The notes: generated by a model not told the origin, from the sequence alone. Positions 8,905 to 18,089 are shown, numbered from the stretch's first letter. The stretch is 64,000 nt of DNA from Desulfomonile tiedjei DSM 6799 (GCF_000266945.1 NC_018025.1:2852001-2916000); one strand, 5' to 3'. A program made the numbers and translations.

Positions 8905-10059
8905 ATGAATCGATTGCATGTTCTCGTGGCAGATGACGAGACAATCATACGTCGAAAAGTCTGTCTGATGTTGGAACCGCGTTTCCAAATCGATCAGGCG
9001 GAATCGGTCGCAAGCGTCCACAAAAAACCATTGAACTGTTACGATGCTTTTGTCCTGGACATCATGTTTCCTGACGGAAACGGAATAGATCTCTGCAGAG
9101 CAATCAAGCAGTCCAATCCTCATAGCACGGTGTTGATCAGCTCCTCGATGGAGACTGTTGATGCCTGGAATGATGCATTTGCCGCGGGTGCGGACGGATA
9201 CCTGGAGAAAAGGGAGCTGCTTAACCTGAATCCCAGGAAGATAGCTCTCATGATCGAAAATCTGGTCGAACGGAACCGGCTTCGCCGCCAGGCGGAAGAA
9301 CTCAATCGTCGCCAGGCGGAATTGCTTTCGGTCCTGTCGCATGATGTCAGGGCTCCCTTTCAGGCACTTCTGGGAACAATCGAGCTGATCCGGCGGACAA
9401 ACGAACCTTCCTTCACTGCCGAAAAAATTGAGACACTGTACCAATGTGCCAAGGATCACCTGGGCTTCATCAATTCCCTCCTGGAACTGCTACGATTGGA
9501 ATCCGGGGCGTCAGGTTTGCGCCGCATGTCGCTGGACCTCAATTTGCCGGTAAATCAATGCACTCAGTCATTGCGTGTCCTTGCCGAGGCGAAAAATATA
9601 TCGATTGAAACAGATCTCCATCTGGATATCCCAAAAATACAAGGGGATCTGGGCCGCATCGCGCAGGTCCTGAACAATCTGCTGACCAATGCAATCAAGT
9701 TTACTCCGTCCGGCGGCACCGTGAAGATTGTTACTCGGTCGCATGTGGAGAACGGCATAGCTGGCGCGTACGTGCGCGTGGCAGATTCAGGTGTAGGCAT
9801 CAAACCTGAGGATCTTCAGAAAATATTCCAACGCTTTTACAGGGGACGCGCTCGGGGAACGCAGGGGGAATCAGGAACAGGACTCGGCCTCGCCATCTGT
9901 AAGGAAATCATGCAGCTTCACGGCGGTTCCCTGGAAGCTGAATCTCGTGAACAACACGGAACTGTCATAACCGCCTGGTTCCCGTCGGATACCGTCGAAA
10001 AGGACTGCGGATGCGATTATTCCAAAGCCAAAAGATTGGCGACGGGTTTTGCGAATTGA
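8905..10059 (+). CDS. Hybrid receiver-histidine kinase
   Basis: An N-terminal receiver domain (1-115; acceptor Asp52 in VLDIMFPDG and an acidic DDE pocket at 10-12) is followed by a coiled linker, HisKA with His146 (LSHDVRAPF) and a HATPase domain (about 250-365) with N-box NNLLTNAIKF, DSGVGI and GTGLGL motifs. The 384-residue protein is soluble and has no DNA-binding output. The gene starts on the base after the stop codon of the upstream kinase. The likely scheme is that kinase one phosphorylates this receiver, which controls the second kinase; the final output regulator is not nearby. Confidence 0.92.
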   Translation: MNRLHVLVADDETIIRRKVCLMLEPRFQIDQAESVASVHKKPLNCYDAFVLDIMFPDGNGIDLCRAIKQSNPHSTVLISSSMETVDAWNDAFAAGADGYLEKRELLNLNPRKIALMIENLVERNRLRRQAEELNRRQAELLSVLSHDVRAPFQALLGTIELIRRTNEPSFTAEKIETLYQCAKDHLGFINSLLELLRLESGASGLRRMSLDLNLPVNQCTQSLRVLAEAKNISIETDLHLDIPKIQGDLGRIAQVLNNLLTNAIKFTPSGGTVKIVTRSHVENGIAGAYVRVADSGVGIKPEDLQKIFQRFYRGRARGTQGESGTGLGLAICKEIMQLHGGSLEAESREQHGTVITAWFPSDTVEKDCGCDYSKAKRLATGFAN

Positions 10060-10232
10060 CTCACGAGCAGATTTAGGTTTGAATAACAGCCTGCAATGAA
10101 ATCGGTTCGGAGTCAGATTCACCAATGTATCGACAATAAGGGGCTCAGGTAATCTGATGCTCCGCGAATGCGGCCGCGACCGGAAGATGAAACAATTTCC
10201 GGCAAGTCGTCGAAAGGAGCCGACCCGATTTA

Positions 10233-10898
10233 ATGGCTGTCCGCAGCACGACCCTTTGCGTACCCTCTCACCTCGGAATCGTACCCGGTCAGATGAGATT
10301 TGTGGGGATTTTGGTGATATTGGCGGGTATCCTGGCGAGCTGCCAGTTAATCCCGAGCAAACCCGATGCCGTGTTCGTGCTCTATCGCGATCGCATGAGA
10401 AGTGAGAACCTGACGGAAGCGAGACAACTTCTGGATGCAGAGTCCCGCAAGCTCGTCACATCACTGGAATCCGAGTACAAGTTGGATCAGCCCCCGGAGG
10501 CGCTTGCTCTTCTCAACGCTCTCGATCCTACAGCCACGCCGGTTGTGATGCAAACGGAAGACAATTTGACGCTCTTGCAGATAAGAACGCTTAAAGGCGG
10601 TCAACGAATTGTACGAATAGTTCGCAAAGATTCGGGATCTCCGTGGAGTCTGGATATCAGTGCGGAGTTGAAGTCTCTTAAAGCATTTCTCGAAGCACGA
10701 AATGCTCTTGAAATGATGAGGGACCAGGCTGGTGAGTACGCGGCTGGCTGGAGAGCATTTAACGAACAAATCAAGAAGATGCCGGCACCGGCTCCGGAAT
10801 CGCCGACTGCATCCCCTCCGAAACAGCACCTGCAAAAGCCGCCTGCAAAAAAGACTACCCCCAAAAAAGGAAATACAAAGAAACCCAAGCGGGACTAG
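10233..10898 (+). CDS. Predicted lipoprotein of unknown function
   Basis: The protein has a hydrophobic N-terminal segment ending in a lipobox (LASC, Cys at residue 37 of this start), so it should be lipid-anchored in the envelope. The middle is mostly helical without a family I recognise, and the last 45 residues are rich in Pro, Lys and Thr and may be an unstructured wall- or surface-binding tail. An ATG at 10293 gives a more usual lipoprotein signal peptide and may be the true start; the first ATG has a GGAG at a longish 13-base spacing. It converges with the Cys-rich secreted protein gene on the other strand. Confidence 0.7.
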   Translation: MAVRSTTLCVPSHLGIVPGQMRFVGILVILAGILASCQLIPSKPDAVFVLYRDRMRSENLTEARQLLDAESRKLVTSLESEYKLDQPPEALALLNALDPTATPVVMQTEDNLTLLQIRTLKGGQRIVRIVRKDSGSPWSLDISAELKSLKAFLEARNALEMMRDQAGEYAAGWRAFNEQIKKMPAPAPESPTASPPKQHLQKPPAKKTTPKKGNTKKPKRD

Positions 10899-10910
10899 CT
10901 GTGGATCGCA

Positions 10911-10938
10911 GCGGCTGCCCGGAAAGACGGGCAACCGC
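10911..10938. terminator. Hairpin between convergent genes
   Basis: An 11-base stem with one mismatch (GCGGCTGCCCG against CGGGCAACCGC) and a 6-base loop fills most of the gap between two convergent genes. It lacks a clear T run, so it may end transcription weakly or protect mRNA ends. Confidence 0.45.
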
Positions 10939-10950
10939 AATGAGCCTTTC

Positions 10951-11247
10951 TCAGTACCAAAGCACTGGCGCCTTCATAGGACCGCAGGGCATGGGACCGC
11001 ACATAGGAGGAGGGCAGGGCATGGGACCACACATGGGTTGGGCTTTCACCTTGCTGATCTTCTTGGGCATCATCTGCATTCCAGCGTAAGGAGACACGGA
11101 AATGGGCGGACACCCCGTTGGCATGCACGCCCCCCCGGCACCATAAACAGTGGTTGTTCCTCGCTGACTCGTATACGCATCTCCGATGGATGTCAGAGAA
11201 AAGATCAGCGCCACAACGCCGAGAGTAATTGCTAAGGACCTGAACAT
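10951..11247 (-). CDS. Small secreted Cys/Met/Pro-rich protein
   Basis: This 98-residue protein begins with a clear signal peptide (hydrophobic residues about 5-20, cleavage likely after GDA). The mature part is rich in Gly, Pro, Met and Cys and holds two copies of MCGPMPC separated by three residues, plus an upstream CMPTGC. The six cysteines and many methionines suggest binding of copper or another soft metal, or disulfide cross-linking; this is inference from composition only. GGAAGGAG lies just before the ATG. A roughly 300-base promoter region separates it from the divergent gene at 11546. I recognise no family. Confidence 0.8.
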   Translation of the reverse strand: MFRSLAITLGVVALIFSLTSIGDAYTSQRGTTTVYGAGGACMPTGCPPISVSPYAGMQMMPKKISKVKAQPMCGPMPCPPPMCGPMPCGPMKAPVLWY

Positions 11248-11545
11248 ACGGAACTCCTTCCTTCGTGATATAGCAACGTATCAGCCAAAACTGACAGTAA
11301 GTCCTATTTTCGGTTACCATATCAAAGTTGAAAGAATATGTCAAGAAACCATTTTGATTCCGGCATAATAAGTCTATAAACAGCAGATAAAAATGAATAC
11401 GAGAGTTAATTACCTACTTTAATTGATTATTTTTGACATCCTAATACTTCTTGACCGTGGCAGATGACGCGTGGTATCGGTATATACCTGGGAAGCGTTC
11501 GTTCAAACAGCCTATCTAAGCCATCTTCGAGTTCCGGGAGGAACG

Positions 11546-12016
11546 ATGTTTTCAAAACTGGTTAACACGCAAGAAGCCATGTATCTCCTGGATCTCCAGG
11601 ATCGAACGGATTTGGATCGGGCGATCAAGTCCGGTCTTCTGAAAAAGACTCAATCCGGCAAAGCTCAACGATTCAAGATCTCGGAAATTGTGCTGTTCAA
11701 GCTGGCACAGACGCTTACCCATGTGGGGGTTGAACCCGACAAGGCTGTGAGATACGCAGAGGCAATTCTTGGTTCCCGCATAGGGGAGCACGAAAACAAC
11801 GCGATGGAATGGATTGAAAACGAGGCCCAGGAACTCTTCTGTATCATTGCGGACGATCAACTGGCGAGAATATTTCTCCGGAACAGGGAAGATTCCAAAG
11901 AAGTGGACGTGGGAGCCGTCCGTCCCGTGCTTTTCCCGACTACAACCTGTGAAATAAACGTTTTTCGGGTGATTCGGCCTATTGTCTACCGCATGCGGAA
12001 TCTCGAACAAGAATAA
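11546..12016 (+). CDS. Hypothetical protein with possible MerR-like helix-turn-helix
   Basis: I prefer the ATG at 11546, which has GGGAGG eight bases upstream, over an earlier in-frame start. The 156-residue protein opens with a helical section followed by a short basic turn (KKTQSGKAQRFKISEI, about 33-48) that resembles a MerR/excisionase-type winged helix, in which a regulator recognises DNA. The rest is helical with no recognised domain. It has no signal peptide or membrane segment. It stands alone, divergent from the Cys-rich secreted protein gene. The regulatory role is a guess from shape only. Confidence 0.7.
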   Translation: MFSKLVNTQEAMYLLDLQDRTDLDRAIKSGLLKKTQSGKAQRFKISEIVLFKLAQTLTHVGVEPDKAVRYAEAILGSRIGEHENNAMEWIENEAQELFCIIADDQLARIFLRNREDSKEVDVGAVRPVLFPTTTCEINVFRVIRPIVYRMRNLEQE

Positions 12017-12216
12017 AACGCGGACTCTCACGGAAAATCCTGTTCGTGTTCGGTTCCGTTTTTTCGTCTCGTGAGGCACGGCAACGCATTGTGCAGAGCC
12101 CGATCTGTCATAATTTCTTCGGCACGACGAAATCTTCTTTGATTGCCTTTGCACTCAATACAAACCCAAATTGTTCTTTCATCACTTCGGGGTTGACTTT
12201 TTGCCTTCTACGTTGA

Positions 12217-14328
12217 ATGATTGATCCCATTCTTTTTCTAAAAGTTGTTTCATGTAGTGTGACATTTTGTGAGAAGTTTATGGTTTTACATAACTGGCCG
12301 AATCCTATCCAAATCGGCATGACCGAAAAATCAGGATCAGACTCGAACATATCAGTATGGGCTCTCATTTATTCATTTGGTATATTCACAGCCTTTCTTT
12401 TTTTAATATTTGTTGAGTGGGAGAGGTATTCTATAGCGGCGGGAACGCAATTTGCCTCATTGAACCCAGCCGATCAGATCGCTCTTGCAATTCTGCTTCT
12501 CGCCAAAACGTTGGCTATCTTGACGCCCTCATTCCTAATATGTGAAATCCTTTTATTGTTTAAATTTACCAGAGCATCCAAAGTATTTTTCAGTTGTTCG
12601 CTAATAGTAGTCTACTACTTTATGATTTGCGATTTGGTTTTATACGGATTTGCCGGGTATCATGTATTCGATCCAATCTTCTATTTCATCGATATGTTGA
12701 GAAGTCCGGATCAGAAGATTTGGCAATGGGCCGGCGACAAACTGAACTCGGAAGTCGGCCTGGTTTTGCTTATCTTCACTATCGGCGTTCCGTTGTGCTT
12801 TCTCTGTTTTGAATACTTCTTTAAGAAGATTCCCGCTCACATTACTAATTGTCGTCTACTAAGACCTTCCTATTCTTTGGCCTTTTTGCTTTCATTTGTA
12901 GTGATCATGCCTACTGTGTGGCTCAAATGTTTCAACAACAAACCTTGCCTTGACCGGTTCTTGCGAACTCTGCCGCTATTGCCGGATTGGCGAGAGGTCC
13001 TTGAGCATATGGCTTTTGATGAAATGGTAGTAATCCCTTCGGCGCATGCTGACATCGATCGCGCCATACCAAGGCCGGATGCGTCAACCACGTGGAGGGA
13101 TGATGGATCGACCTTGCGTGACGGAGCTTTTGCCCGACTATTCAACCCACTCAAAGATTCCCTGGCTATGAAAGTTTTCACGGAGACTGTCAAGCCCTCA
13201 CCGGTCGATGTCCGTGCCAAAATAGAGGCCAAAGATCTCCCGAATATAGCTCTGATAATTTTCGAGAGCCTTCGTCCGGATGCGGTCTCGCCTGAAGGAA
13301 TGAAAGAAATTCACATGTGGGCCGAGGGAGGCTTGAGGCTGGAAAACCATTTTTCCGGATCGAACTGCTCACATTTGGGGTTGTTTTCACTCTTTTACGG
13401 CCGGAATGCGTCAGGCTACGATCAGACCCTTGAAAACAAAATACCTCCGCAAATGCTGCATTCTTTGCGCAGATCAGGATACGAAATCACTTTCTTGACC
13501 TCAGGCGAAGTGAAGGGTTTCCGGCGAGTCGACAAGTTTCTTAACACCGAATATTGCGATAACGTCGTTGCGCATAATGAATATTTGAATGGGATGAATG
13601 ACTGGCCTGATTCCGATCGACGCAAATTACGGCAGTTCGTTTCTATTATGAATGCCCGTAAAGACAGGCCACAATTCGTCTTTTTTTATCTGGTCTCATC
13701 GCATTATGGGTACGCTTTTCCTCCCGAGTTTCAGATCCATGACGAAACCCCTTCACTGTTGCACTTTTTCGATCTGCAAAGCCAGGTGCAAAATCATAAG
13801 AATCGATACGCCAATTCATTGCTTTTCCTGCAATCGGAACTCTTGAAATCCTTGAACTGTTTGGATCCAAACAAAACAGTTGTCGTCCTGACCGCGGATC
13901 ATGGCGAATCTATGGGTGAAGACGGAGTTTTCACGCATGGAAGTCGAATGTCCGATGTTCAAATGCGAGTGCCGTGTATTATGGTGGGGTCCGGAATTGC
14001 ACCACAAGAGATAAAAGTACCCACCACTCATGCAGACGTTTTCCCCACTCTCTTTCATGCAATCGCAGGGAAGCATGTTCCGATCGACGGATGCCAGGGG
14101 CGGGATCTGTTGGAGGCTCGTGATCGTCCCAATGAAATAGCCGTCGCACCGAGCATAGGGCCGGGATGGGAAGGGTTCATGATCATCCGGGACAATGAAC
14201 GCATACTTTGCAGAACAAAGACAAAAGGCATGCGAAAACCTGTGATTGAATTTGATGGTATTATGGACGAATTCGGTCAGTACGAGCTGAAAATGGGTCT
14301 TGGCGGAACGATACGTTATGGGCAATGA
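12217..14328 (+). CDS. Membrane-anchored sulfatase/phosphoethanolamine-transferase-fold enzyme
   Basis: About five N-terminal membrane segments (roughly residues 45-240) are followed by a periplasmic alkaline-phosphatase-superfamily domain (about 340-690). Its motifs are LIIFESLRPDA (metal ligand and strand), NCSHLGLFSLFYG around the predicted nucleophile, and TADHGESMGEDG...HG near the C-terminus. The layout matches LtaS/YejM/OpgB-type enzymes that transfer or cleave phospho-head groups or sulfate esters on glycans and lipids. The nucleophile region carries Cys-Ser where sulfatases have C/S-x-P-S-R, so a phosphotransferase is more likely than a sulfatase. The start is uncertain: ATGs at 12280 and 12319 also precede the first membrane segment. 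Confidence 0.85.
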   Translation: MIDPILFLKVVSCSVTFCEKFMVLHNWPNPIQIGMTEKSGSDSNISVWALIYSFGIFTAFLFLIFVEWERYSIAAGTQFASLNPADQIALAILLLAKTLAILTPSFLICEILLLFKFTRASKVFFSCSLIVVYYFMICDLVLYGFAGYHVFDPIFYFIDMLRSPDQKIWQWAGDKLNSEVGLVLLIFTIGVPLCFLCFEYFFKKIPAHITNCRLLRPSYSLAFLLSFVVIMPTVWLKCFNNKPCLDRFLRTLPLLPDWREVLEHMAFDEMVVIPSAHADIDRAIPRPDASTTWRDDGSTLRDGAFARLFNPLKDSLAMKVFTETVKPSPVDVRAKIEAKDLPNIALIIFESLRPDAVSPEGMKEIHMWAEGGLRLENHFSGSNCSHLGLFSLFYGRNASGYDQTLENKIPPQMLHSLRRSGYEITFLTSGEVKGFRRVDKFLNTEYCDNVVAHNEYLNGMNDWPDSDRRKLRQFVSIMNARKDRPQFVFFYLVSSHYGYAFPPEFQIHDETPSLLHFFDLQSQVQNHKNRYANSLLFLQSELLKSLNCLDPNKTVVVLTADHGESMGEDGVFTHGSRMSDVQMRVPCIMVGSGIAPQEIKVPTTHADVFPTLFHAIAGKHVPIDGCQGRDLLEARDRPNEIAVAPSIGPGWEGFMIIRDNERILCRTKTKGMRKPVIEFDGIMDEFGQYELKMGLGGTIRYGQ

Positions 14329-14389
14329 AAGAATTCCATTCACGGCGCAAAGTCAGAATCCTGCACAAATTCTTCCTGCACTTGTAACG

Positions 14390-15322
14390 TCATCGATGCG
14401 CAAGATCGGCCAGCGCTGCTTCTAAACGCTCCCGTTGTTCGGGTGTGGTTATTTCTCCAAGGAGAGCCCGGAAACGGGAATGCTCCACCCCGGAGAAGAT
14501 ATATTGCCACCTGTATGCATCGAGCAGGCAGTTGCGAATTTCTTCGCGTTGAGCCTCATCAAACTTCTGTTCGCAAATCTGCAGAAAATAGTTGGCATCC
14601 AACCTGCTCTGTTCCGTAAGAATTTCATCGACAGATCCGATCAACTCTATTACTTCGTCAACAGCCTTATCCCGTTGTTCATTATTCATGCCCGCATCTA
14701 TTCGTGGCCATTCCAGGGCGTCCATGATTGCATGATGACTCTCTTCTTTCCAATGGAACAGGAAAACGTCTCGATAGAGCTCTGATAAGTCAGGTTCGCG
14801 TGCCATGCTTTGGCGATAGTGCTCCTGTGTGAAGAGTTCTATCTCATAGATCAGCGCCATTACCGCCCATGTACATTTCTCAAGAATCGCTCGAGAGACC
14901 GTGTTCGGATCCCACGGGAATTTGTACCCCCCGGGCATCTCCGTTGCGATCATGACCTCAAGCCGTCGGAAAAGTTCCTGATGTTTCAACTCCTCATCCG
15001 CAAAACGGATCAACGCTTCCAGCGCAATTTGGTCTCCAAACACGTGATCCCCCGCAAGTTCGAGTATTTTTGCGGTGATAAAACGTTCTACAAAGCCGAA
15101 CATGCTGGAATACGTGCGACCTTGAATCTGACTCAACCGCACCTTACCGAGATCCTCGAGAAAAGGAAGCCGATCTATCCGGGATAGTCCATCGGGCAGA
15201 AACTTCTTGGTAAAATCGAAAGTGCGATCGCGAATCACATCTTTATCAATATCCCATCGTATTCTCTTCGATCCTGCGATGCATTTGGCGTACTTTTCCG
15301 ACTCAATAGGGTAACTGTTCAT
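14390..15322 (-). CDS. Ferritin-like diiron protein
   Basis: The protein is strongly helical with repeated E...ExxH patterns: EELKH in the first half, E..LFTQEH in the middle and KEESHH later. These are the spacings of carboxylate-bridged diiron centres in ferritin-like oxygenases and rubrerythrin relatives. It could be an oxygen- or peroxide-consuming enzyme or an AurF-type N-oxygenase, but the substrate is unknown. I prefer the ATG at 15322 (AAAGGA upstream); a TTG at 15352 would overlap the stop codon of the OsmC gene upstream. Cotranscription with OsmC, a peroxide-reductase family, supports a role in oxidative defence of an anaerobe. Confidence 0.75.
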   Translation of the reverse strand: MNSYPIESEKYAKCIAGSKRIRWDIDKDVIRDRTFDFTKKFLPDGLSRIDRLPFLEDLGKVRLSQIQGRTYSSMFGFVERFITAKILELAGDHVFGDQIALEALIRFADEELKHQELFRRLEVMIATEMPGGYKFPWDPNTVSRAILEKCTWAVMALIYEIELFTQEHYRQSMAREPDLSELYRDVFLFHWKEESHHAIMDALEWPRIDAGMNNEQRDKAVDEVIELIGSVDEILTEQSRLDANYFLQICEQKFDEAQREEIRNCLLDAYRWQYIFSGVEHSRFRALLGEITTPEQRERLEAALADLAHR

Positions 15323-15348
15323 TGTCAATCCTTTGTGCGAAGCGCCGG

Positions 15349-15915
15349 TCAAGGTTCCAACTCAACCGATACGTTGACGGGGTTGGCAATGGTGTTATAA
15401 ACGGGTGAATACTTCTTTGCCATTTCGATCAACTCTTTTTTCTTGTCCACGGAGACATCTGCATCTATCTTGAAATACACTCGAATATTCTCGTAACCGA
15501 CTTTGACGTCTGGAGACAAACCGAGAAAACCTCGTAAATCGATGTCGCCCTCCAATCTCGATTCCACCGCTTTTACCGTGATACCCTTTGCTGCAGCGTG
15601 ATAGACGAGTGAGCTCGTCAAACATCCTGCAAGAGCGGTCAACGCATATTCGACGGGATTGGGCCCGATGTCGTTTCCCAGCAAAAGCGGAGGCTCGTCC
15701 TCTTCCAATTCGAAAGGGATCTCATGGTTATGTGTTTCCTTGGCACCGTAAAAGTCGATAATAGTCGTGTGGTTATGTCCGCCATCGATCCATTTGTTCC
15801 TAGCACGAAACGCAAATTTAGCAATGTCGGGATTTTGTTTTATAGCGTCGATTGTTTCGAATAATTTCTCGACATTGACACCGTTGATTGCGCCGTGATG
15901 TGTGTGATGTGTCAT
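15349..15915 (-). CDS. OsmC/Ohr family protein
   Basis: The 188-residue protein has the OsmC core with the peroxidatic-type cysteine in ALAGCLTSSLVYHAA (central helix), after a His-rich N-terminus (THHTHHG). In classic OsmC/Ohr a second cysteine near the C-terminus resolves the disulfide during hydroperoxide reduction; here that site reads SPVYNTI, so Ser replaces Cys. It may use an outside thiol or belong to the single-Cys YhfA-like group. GGGAG precedes the ATG. It is the first gene of a two-gene unit with the diiron protein. Confidence 0.88.
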   Translation of the reverse strand: MTHHTHHGAINGVNVEKLFETIDAIKQNPDIAKFAFRARNKWIDGGHNHTTIIDFYGAKETHNHEIPFELEEDEPPLLLGNDIGPNPVEYALTALAGCLTSSLVYHAAAKGITVKAVESRLEGDIDLRGFLGLSPDVKVGYENIRVYFKIDADVSVDKKKELIEMAKKYSPVYNTIANPVNVSVELEP

Positions 15916-16116
15916 ATTACTCTCCCAATGGTGTCTTTTGGTACCAATTTCAAAACTAAGTTTTTAGAGTCCCCATGAATGAGGAAGGTTTCGGAATTGC
16001 CAAAAACAGTGCTCGGATTGAACCGAGTAACGATCCCAAAATGAACGATAACGGAATCCGGATATCCAACTTTTGCATCTGTTGAGTACAGCCCTCACAG
16101 GAAAGGAGATGCACCC

Positions 16117-16374
16117 ATGAAAATACATTCTGTGCTGTTGATCGCTATACTCTATGCGCTTTCAGCAAATCTTGCTTCTGCACAATATGCAGATGTGAAT
16201 CGCGGGATCACCGGTGCCGACGTGAATCGTGGAATAACGGGAGGGGATGTGAATCGCGGAATCACCGGAGCGGACGTGAACCGTGGTATTACCGGAGCAG
16301 ATGTCAATAGAGGTATAACCGGCGCAGACGTAAACCGCGGAATTACGGCAGCGGATGTCAATAGACCCTACTGA
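16117..16374 (+). CDS. Secreted nonapeptide-repeat protein (ADVNRGITG repeats)
   Basis: This 85-residue protein has a clean signal peptide (residues 1-22, cleavage after LASA). The whole mature part is then six copies of ADVNRGITG, with one G and one A variant, plus a final ADVNRPY. An AAGGAG lies eight bases before the ATG. Codons differ strongly between repeats (Arg is CGC, CGT or AGA; Val is GTG, GTC or GTA) while the peptide is nearly invariant, so selection acts on the protein. Each repeat has one Asp, one Arg and Gly-Ile-Thr-Gly, compatible with a beta-solenoid or an adhesive or mineral-binding fibre; this is inference. No family recognised. It is transcribed alone and ends in a good terminator. 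Confidence 0.85.
   Translation: MKIHSVLLIAILYALSANLASAQYADVNRGITGADVNRGITGGDVNRGITGADVNRGITGADVNRGITGADVNRGITAADVNRPY
16189..16371 (+). repeat. 27-bp coding tandem repeat, six full units and one partial
   Basis: Units start at 16189, 16216, 16243, 16270, 16297, 16324 and 16351, each encoding the nine-residue motif. The DNA units differ mainly at synonymous sites, so this is an old repeat kept by selection on the peptide. Confidence 0.9.
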
Positions 16375-16508
16375 ATCAAGCCACCTGTTACATTTGTAAT
16401 GGTGTCTTGTTTCAGAGAAGAAGTGTTTGTTCTGCCGTGGAAACGGTCAATCCTCGCAATTTGAGCCACTGAGAAGCCATTTTCGTTTCTTGGAGCGATA
16501 GCGGGGAG

Positions 16509-16542
16509 AGGGAAAGACTGAAAAAGTCGCTCTTTCCCTTTT
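16509..16542 (+). terminator. Intrinsic terminator after the nonapeptide-repeat gene
   Basis: A 9-bp stem (AGGGAAAGA, 16509-16517, with TCTTTCCCT, 16531-16539) is followed by TTTT on the plus strand. It lies between the convergent repeat-protein and ankyrin genes. Confidence 0.7.
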
Positions 16543-16559
16543 GCAGGCTCATGCGACCA

Positions 16560-18071
16560 TCACTCTTGGGCTCCGTGACGAATCAGAATCTCCGCTATTT
16601 TGTCCCGGCCTTTCATTTTTGCCAGGGTCAGAGCTGTCAACCCTGCGGTATTTCTGATATTTACATCAGCACCCTTTTCCAGGTACAATCTCACGAGATC
16701 GTCGTAGCCTTCACACGAAGCTTTCATGAGAGGAGTCACACCATTTGTCGCTTGGGCGTTCACGTCTGCCCCGTGATCAAGGAGCGGTTTGGCCATCTCG
16801 GGTTTGTGACAAAAGTGCAGTGCGGTGTATCCATCCTTGTCAGTTGCATTCGCGTCGAAGCCGCTTTGAAGGTAAAATCTGACGGCATCCGGGCAATTGC
16901 GTTGTGCGGCCTGAATCAACACGCTCCGACGATCCTCGATCGGTCTGCCGCTATTCGCACCATTCGCAATTAACAGCATAATCATGTTGGTATTACAGGC
17001 CTGAGATAACGCATCGTTACCCTTCCGATCCTGAGCATCGATTTGAGCGCCTTGAGCAATTAACAGCTTTGCCAGCGCCACATTGTCGCCATCGGAACAC
17101 ACCTGAATCAGAGGAGTTTGTCCTGATCCAGTGCGCGAATTGATGTCGGCACCATGCCGGATGAGAATCTCGGCGATTATCCGGTATGTATCCCAATAAA
17201 GCGAATTCTTGGCCGCCGATTGCGCCAAATGGTTCAGCGCTGTTCCCGAGGCGATACGATCGTTGACGTTTGCTCCATTGGCTATAAGTTTCTCCACGAT
17301 CTCCGGATTCCTTTTTTCAATCGCCATCATCAAAGGAGTGAAGCCGTTCTGGAATTTCGCATTCGGATTTGCCTTCTTCCTCAATATCGCGGCTACTATG
17401 TCCGTGTTTTCTTGGATTATTGCGCGTCTCAAGGATTCATCCAAACCGGTGGTTTCTTCTCCTTTTCCTACGTCGCGAGCCCACCTCAATTGTTTCAATG
17501 GAGGAAAATTTCCCAAGAAAGGAAGGGTGATAATCGTGCATGCCAACGGCGTGACGATGCTCATGAGACAAGCCGTCCGGAAGAGCTTCCATCGAGAGAG
17601 AAGAGGGCCTTTGTCTGTTGCCCGCAGAAATACAATGTGAGGAATCAGTGTCACGCAAAAGCAAAACGGTATCGTCACTATGGCTGTAACAAGAAAGCTT
17701 TGTGGAGTGTATTGAAAATACCAAATGGCCAAAGTATCGGATATCCGGCCGAGAATTCCCAAAAGACGATCGTCCGCCACGAGCCAGGGACTGGCCTTAA
17801 GACACAAGGCGACGAGTATCCCTTCCAGAACCGCGATGCCCAGCAGTCTCCATCTCAGTGTAACCTTATCCGTGGATAGAGCCGTTCGTGCGATTTTCCG
17901 CTTTCCAAACGCGGCCAACAGCAGCGGCAAGATAAACAGTGCCGCTCCGCCTCCCACGAGAATTACAAACCCCAGCAAATCGGGAGTAGCATGAGCCGAC
18001 GAAGGTTCGAGCAAAAATTCTAGAGTCAGAAAAATGGCAAGCAGACGGAATAGCGTGAGCGGCCTGAGCAT
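16560..18071 (-). CDS. Membrane protein with C-terminal ankyrin repeats
   Basis: A signal-like N-terminus and roughly four membrane segments (to about residue 190) precede an ankyrin region from about residue 205 to the end (residue 503). About eight repeats can be read, several with clear G-T/F-T-P-L-M and GADVN signatures. Ankyrin repeats bind proteins; here the domain is joined to a membrane anchor, and the side of the membrane is not certain. It may form an operon with the GT39-type transferase that ends 18 bases upstream. The start ATG follows directly after that gene, which suggests coupling. Confidence 0.85.
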   Translation of the reverse strand: MLRPLTLFRLLAIFLTLEFLLEPSSAHATPDLLGFVILVGGGAALFILPLLLAAFGKRKIARTALSTDKVTLRWRLLGIAVLEGILVALCLKASPWLVADDRLLGILGRISDTLAIWYFQYTPQSFLVTAIVTIPFCFCVTLIPHIVFLRATDKGPLLSRWKLFRTACLMSIVTPLACTIITLPFLGNFPPLKQLRWARDVGKGEETTGLDESLRRAIIQENTDIVAAILRKKANPNAKFQNGFTPLMMAIEKRNPEIVEKLIANGANVNDRIASGTALNHLAQSAAKNSLYWDTYRIIAEILIRHGADINSRTGSGQTPLIQVCSDGDNVALAKLLIAQGAQIDAQDRKGNDALSQACNTNMIMLLIANGANSGRPIEDRRSVLIQAAQRNCPDAVRFYLQSGFDANATDKDGYTALHFCHKPEMAKPLLDHGADVNAQATNGVTPLMKASCEGYDDLVRLYLEKGADVNIRNTAGLTALTLAKMKGRDKIAEILIRHGAQE

Positions 18072-18089
18072 AACTACCTCGAAATCAAC

